NCBI GenBank assembly: GCA_937872125.1
Contig: CALMNY010000026.1
Span: forward strand, 1-10,682
Direction of reading: 5' to 3'
DNA from: an uncultured Candidatus Competibacteraceae bacterium
GTDB lineage: Bacteria; Pseudomonadota; Gammaproteobacteria; Competibacterales; Competibacteraceae
Length of the DNA: 10,682 nt
The notes beneath the pieces are model-generated. The model was not told the DNA's origin and ran no database searches. It saw only the letters and a list, made by a program, of their open reading frames with translations. The translations under genes were made by a program, and so were the position numbers. Of the stretch, positions 7,109 through 10,682 are shown piece after piece (position 1 is the stretch's first letter; the number at the start of each line of letters is the position of its first letter).

Positions 7109-9805
7109 ATGTCTACTGATCATCAAAAGTTTGATAACCAACCATTCCAGGCAAAAGATTCGTCCCGGTTTTACCACAACGCCACTCTTGACGCCGCTTG
7201 CACAGCGATCCTGAACGGCATTCGGACGCAGCAGGGATTGATGCTGTTGATCGGCGAAGCTGGTCTGGGTAAAACCCAGATGCTGCACCGCTGCACGGCG
7301 GAAGCGGATGATATTCACTTCATCCTGCTCAATGATCCCCAGCTTGATTTTCCCAGTATCCTCAACCATCTGAGCATCAGCCTGGGGTTGCCCGACGCCC
7401 GATTGGATGTCGAGCAACAAAGCTCGTTCTTGTGGGACGCACTGGCGGCCTACGCCAGCCGTGGCCAGGCGGTCGCCCTGCTGATTGATGACGCCCATCA
7501 ACTGCGCGTTGATGTCTTGCGGCGCCTGTGGGATTTCGTCGAAACCGGCTCGGTCGTCGCTGGCCAGCGGCTGCAGGTGGTGTTGGCGGGGTTGCCAGAG
7601 ATCGAGGGCAAGTTGCGTCAACCCGAATTGCGCCCGCTCCAGGAATCTCTGCATATCCGTCATCGCCTCGAGCGGTTGACCGAATCGGAAACCTCCCTGT
7701 TCCTCGCGCACCAGATTCGGGCCGCCGGTCATGCCGATAGCAATCGTTTATCGCCCGGGATCATCAAGCGCTTCGTTGAGTACGGCCAGGGCGTGCCGCG
7801 CGCGATCACTCTGCTGTGTGATACCGTCCTGCTATTCGCCAGTTTGCAAACCGAACATGAAATTACCGTGGCGCTGGTGGACGAAGCGGCCCGGAGCTGT
7901 TTTCTGAGTGATCAGGCCGAACCATCCGCCGCGCCAGTGGATGCTTCCCTGCCCGCCGCACCTGCCGATTCTGACGAATTTGATTTTCTGGGACCGGATC
8001 TGAATATGGGCTTCGATTTTCCGAGTGAGTGGCCGACCGCTTCACCGCCCAGCGTCGCTGTCCCCGTCAAAGCCGAATCCGTCCCTGCGACAGCGCCGGC
8101 CCAGCCTCTCATGGCCGCGCAGCCGGCGGATACGGCGGACGGTCTCTCCCCGGCGGCGCCAGAGGCAACTTCCCCGCCGGCTTCAGCCGTCCCGCTCTCC
8201 CTGCGCTCATTTATGCAACTGCTCGACGAAGTGGCTGCAAAACAGGACCACAAGGACGCGCAGGATCGCGAAATCTTTCGTGAATTTCACCGCCGCTATC
8301 AGTGGCTGGCGCGCAGTGGTCCTCCCAAGTGGTTGAATGACTATGAACAGCGGATGACGTGGCTAACCCGAAATCAGCAGCCGATACTGGCGACTCTGGC
8401 GGTTACTGCACACCCGGCGCCGGAGTCCGGCGGCGTTTTGTGCGTCCTGCTGATCAACCCGCGTTGGTGGTTGCACCGGGAAATCCGGGCGCGGGTGCAC
8501 AGTACTGACCTGGAATTCGCCAATGGCGGCCAGGCGGTTTACTTACGCCTGCTCGATGGCCGCGATGCGCAGCCGGTGTATCTGGAATACCGGCAGCAGC
8601 GCACCGAACCGGGACCGGCCACGTTGCAACTGGAGCTGGATCTGCTCGACCACCGGGGAACCTGGCATGCGTACCGCGGCCAGCATGAAATCCGGCTCCT
8701 GGCGCCCCGTGCGGGCGAAGCGCAGTGGGGCGCCAGCGACGATGCCGAACCGGCATGGGGCTATGAACGATTCTGGACTGATTCCCCGGCGCTGCCCGCT
8801 GATCGCGCCGCTGTTGCCGGGCCAGCCGCCCACATGGCCTTCACGCTGCCGCTCGAGTTAGTAGCCGATGATGAGCGCGCTGACCGCCTGCGGGCCGCAG
8901 CCGTTGTGACCAGCCAGGCGCTCAGCCGTGGCGCCCCGCTGACCCGGGCGCTCTTGCTGGTCGCCGATGCGACCCAGGCGCCGGCGCGGATTGAACTGGT
9001 GTCGCGTCCGTTCATGATTCTGGGTCGTTACAATCCCGCCACGGGCGCCGGTTTTGGCGATTTCGCCCTGGGGTTCGTACCGGACTACACACGGATTTCC
9101 CGGCTGCATGCGGTGATTTGTGCACTGGGCGACCAACTCGCACTGATGCCGGCCAGCGACGGGGAGCAAACCTACACCTGTCGAAATGGCCAGCGGCTGG
9201 AACGGGGGCGCTGGTGCATGCTGGAAACCGATGACAGCCTGGACATCTGTGATCTTTACCACCTCAAATTGACCCTGGCCTGGGACCGTCATGGAGAAAA
9301 ACCGTTACCGCTGGACTGGGACCCTCAAGAGCCGCGCGACAAATTCGGTCATTACCTGCTCGATCTGGTCGAGATCTTACATCAGCGCGACCAGCACGCC
9401 GGCGACGAACAGGTGCGCGCCAACCTCAGAAATCGCTACACCAATCTGATGCTGATTCAGGACCGAATCGCTGAGTTGAACGGCATCGGCAATCCAGGCT
9501 CCTTGTTGTATGCGCGGTTCGAGCGCGATGATGACGCCGGCCGTCAAGTCATCCACTACTACATCCCCAAGTGGCTGTCGCTGGGCAGTTCCCCGGAAGC
9601 CGGCCTGCAGATTACTGCCGACGGCGTCGCCGCGCTGCATGCTGAACTGCTGTTCCGGGAAGGGATGTACTGGATTCAGAACCTGGCGGAGCCGGGTTCG
9701 ATTCGGGTCGGCTGTCATGGTCTGGAAACCAACGAGGTATTGGCGCTGGAGGCCGGCGACGTGTTGACGATTGGCGCCGCCCGGTTCGAGTTTGAGGCTT
9801 ATTGA
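7109..9805 (+). CDS. ExeA/GspA-type AAA ATPase fused to two FHA domains
   Basis: An 898-residue, apparently soluble protein with several domains. Residues about 20-265 form an ExeA/GspA/MshM-type AAA ATPase: Walker A GEAGLGKT (49-56), Walker B LLIDDAH (124-130; Asp127, Asp128), a sensor-like QVVLAGLPE (from 156), and GVPR with Arg231. Residues about 270-363 are a Pro/Ala/Ser-rich linker. Residues 364-424 look helical and charged, and about 425-533 look beta-rich and match no family I recognise. A canonical FHA domain follows (about 627-735) with Gly639-Arg640, Ser664-Arg665-Leu666-His667 and Asn693-Gly694, the set that binds phosphothreonine peptides. After a spacer of about 75 residues, a second FHA-like fold (about 820-898) keeps the pattern (LSLG, His844, GDVLTIG) but has Ser827 for Arg and Ala841 for Ser. 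No signal peptide, membrane helix or peptidoglycan-binding domain is seen, unlike typical GspA. ugd follows after 21 bases, so co-transcription is likely. Domain calls are firm except the middle region; the cellular role is unknown. Confidence 0.85.
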   Translation: MSTDHQKFDNQPFQAKDSSRFYHNATLDAACTAILNGIRTQQGLMLLIGEAGLGKTQMLHRCTAEADDIHFILLNDPQLDFPSILNHLSISLGLPDARLDVEQQSSFLWDALAAYASRGQAVALLIDDAHQLRVDVLRRLWDFVETGSVVAGQRLQVVLAGLPEIEGKLRQPELRPLQESLHIRHRLERLTESETSLFLAHQIRAAGHADSNRLSPGIIKRFVEYGQGVPRAITLLCDTVLLFASLQTEHEITVALVDEAARSCFLSDQAEPSAAPVDASLPAAPADSDEFDFLGPDLNMGFDFPSEWPTASPPSVAVPVKAESVPATAPAQPLMAAQPADTADGLSPAAPEATSPPASAVPLSLRSFMQLLDEVAAKQDHKDAQDREIFREFHRRYQWLARSGPPKWLNDYEQRMTWLTRNQQPILATLAVTAHPAPESGGVLCVLLINPRWWLHREIRARVHSTDLEFANGGQAVYLRLLDGRDAQPVYLEYRQQRTEPGPATLQLELDLLDHRGTWHAYRGQHEIRLLAPRAGEAQWGASDDAEPAWGYERFWTDSPALPADRAAVAGPAAHMAFTLPLELVADDERADRLRAAAVVTSQALSRGAPLTRALLLVADATQAPARIELVSRPFMILGRYNPATGAGFGDFALGFVPDYTRISRLHAVICALGDQLALMPASDGEQTYTCRNGQRLERGRWCMLETDDSLDICDLYHLKLTLAWDRHGEKPLPLDWDPQEPRDKFGHYLLDLVEILHQRDQHAGDEQVRANLRNRYTNLMLIQDRIAELNGIGNPGSLLYARFERDDDAGRQVIHYYIPKWLSLGSSPEAGLQITADGVAALHAELLFREGMYWIQNLAEPGSIRVGCHGLETNEVLALEAGDVLTIGAARFEFEAY

Positions 9806-9826
9806 AATTCAGGGCTTGATCAGAAC

Positions 9827-10682
9827 ATGAAAATCACCATTTTCGGCTCCGGTTATGTTGGACTGGTCACCGGCGCCTGTTTCGCCGAAGTCGGCAACGA
9901 TGTGCTGTGCGTGGATGTGGATCCGCGCAAGGTGGCCATGTTGCAGCGCGGCGAAATTCCCATCCACGAGCCAGGGCTTGACGATGTGGTTCGGCGTAAC
10001 GGCGCCAGTGGCCGGCTGCGCTTCACTACCGAGGTGGCCGCAGGCGTCGCCCATGGCCTGTTCCAGTTCATCGCGGTCGGCACGCCGCCCGACGAGGACG
10101 GTTCCGCCGACCTTCAGCATGTTCGCGCCGTGGCCCGCGCCATTGGTCAGCATCTCGACGACTACCGGGTGGTGGTCAATAAATCCACCGTGCCGGTCGG
10201 CACCGCGGACGTGGTGCGCGCCACCATCGCGGCGGTGCTGGCGGAACGGGGTCGGGACATTCCGTTCTCGGTGGTTTCCAACCCGGAATTTCTCAAGGAA
10301 GGCGTCGCGGTGCAGGATTTCATGCGGCCCGACCGCATCATCGTGGGCAGCGACGATGAGCGGGCCACCCTGCACTTGCGCACGCTGTACGCCCCGTTCA
10401 ACCGCAACCGCGACCGGCTGATCGAAATGGACGTGCGTTCGGCGGAACTGACCAAATACGCCGCCAACGCCATGCTGGCCACCAAGATCAGCTTCATGAA
10501 CGAGATGGCCAATCTGGCCGAGCGGCTGGGCGCGGACATCGAAAAGGTGCGGATCGGCATTGGCGCCGACCCGCGCATCGGTTATCACTTCATCTATCCA
10601 GGCGCGGGATATGGGGGAAGCTGCTTTCCCAAGGACGTCAAGGCTCTGGAATACACCGCCCGCGCCGTGGACTACGAGGCCG
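9827..10682 (+). CDS. ugd: UDP-glucose 6-dehydrogenase, 3' end missing
   Basis: Ugd oxidises UDP-glucose to UDP-glucuronate with two NAD+, in the cytoplasm, supplying precursors for capsule, exopolysaccharide or lipid A modification. The 285 visible codons start [20 protein letters not shown], with the Rossmann GxGYVG motif, followed by an acidic VDVDP strand end (about 29-33). Further family blocks are [13 protein letters not shown] (about 84-96), [17 protein letters not shown] (152-159; Glu154, Glu158), [20 protein letters not shown] with Lys210 and Asn214, and GPG-like [13 protein letters not shown] with the catalytic nucleophile Cys266. The window ends in the C-terminal part of the dimerisation/catalytic core; a full enzyme is usually 430-450 residues. 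ATG 9827 is 21 bases after the AAA-FHA stop with only a weak AGGG (9811-9814) as ribosome binding site, so expression is probably tied to the upstream gene. UDP-mannose dehydrogenases are related, but the overall pattern is that of the UDP-glucose enzyme. Confidence 0.93.
   Translation, partial: MKITIFGSGYVGLVTGACFAEVGNDVLCVDVDPRKVAMLQRGEIPIHEPGLDDVVRRNGASGRLRFTTEVAAGVAHGLFQFIAVGTPPDEDGSADLQHVRAVARAIGQHLDDYRVVVNKSTVPVGTADVVRATIAAVLAERGRDIPFSVVSNPEFLKEGVAVQDFMRPDRIIVGSDDERATLHLRTLYAPFNRNRDRLIEMDVRSAELTKYAANAMLATKISFMNEMANLAERLGADIEKVRIGIGADPRIGYHFIYPGAGYGGSCFPKDVKALEYTARAVDYEA

Noticed and set aside
9809..10588. A 259-codon minus-strand frame opposite ugd
   Set aside because: The plus strand encodes an unmistakable UDP-glucose dehydrogenase over the same bases; the antisense product is His/Gly/Val-rich with no motif.
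1..10682. CRISPR array, tRNA, insertion sequence or prophage boundary
   Set aside because: No regularly spaced repeats, cloverleaf-like sequence, transposase or integrase motifs, or terminal inverted repeats were seen on either strand.

Overview
The window looks like chromosomal DNA from a GC-rich, Gram-negative proteobacterium, most likely a gammaproteobacterium. This rests on the gene content (RlmB, UbiB/ABC1-type protein, large hybrid sensor kinase, Ugd, YjfL-type membrane protein), strong G/C preference at third codon positions, and ordinary ATG starts with GGAGG-type ribosome binding sites. A Competibacter-like lineage would fit, but this cannot be settled without a search. No tRNA, rRNA, CRISPR array, insertion sequence, integrase or phage gene was seen.

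Layout. On the plus strand from the left edge: the 3' part of rlmB (23S rRNA Gm2251 methyltransferase, 1-599), a Uma2/DUF820-family PD-(D/E)XK nuclease-like gene 12 bases later (612-1115), and a 1122-residue membrane hybrid histidine kinase (1162-4530: 8 membrane helices, Cache-like extracytoplasmic domain, ninth helix, PAS, HisKA, HATPase, two receiver domains). Next comes a 119-base gap with two mutually exclusive hairpins, then a small four-helix DUF350/YjfL membrane protein (4650-5060). Converging on it from the minus strand is an ABC1/UbiB-type atypical kinase gene (5130-6839). A 269-base divergent intergenic region separates that from a plus-strand gene (7109-9805). This gene joins an ExeA/GspA-type AAA ATPase, a proline/alanine linker, an unrecognised beta-rich region, a canonical FHA domain and a second, degenerate FHA domain. 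It is followed 21 bases later by ugd (UDP-glucose 6-dehydrogenase, from 9827, cut by the right edge).

How the genes may work together. Most genes look like independent housekeeping or signalling units. The section with the best chance of being an undescribed system is the right half: a divergent pair of a kinase-fold protein (ABC1) and a phosphothreonine-reader ATPase (AAA-FHA-FHA), the latter probably co-transcribed with ugd, which supplies UDP-glucuronate for surface polysaccharides. The domain reading is directly supported. Any functional link between the kinase-like protein, the FHA ATPase and polysaccharide synthesis is inference from position only.
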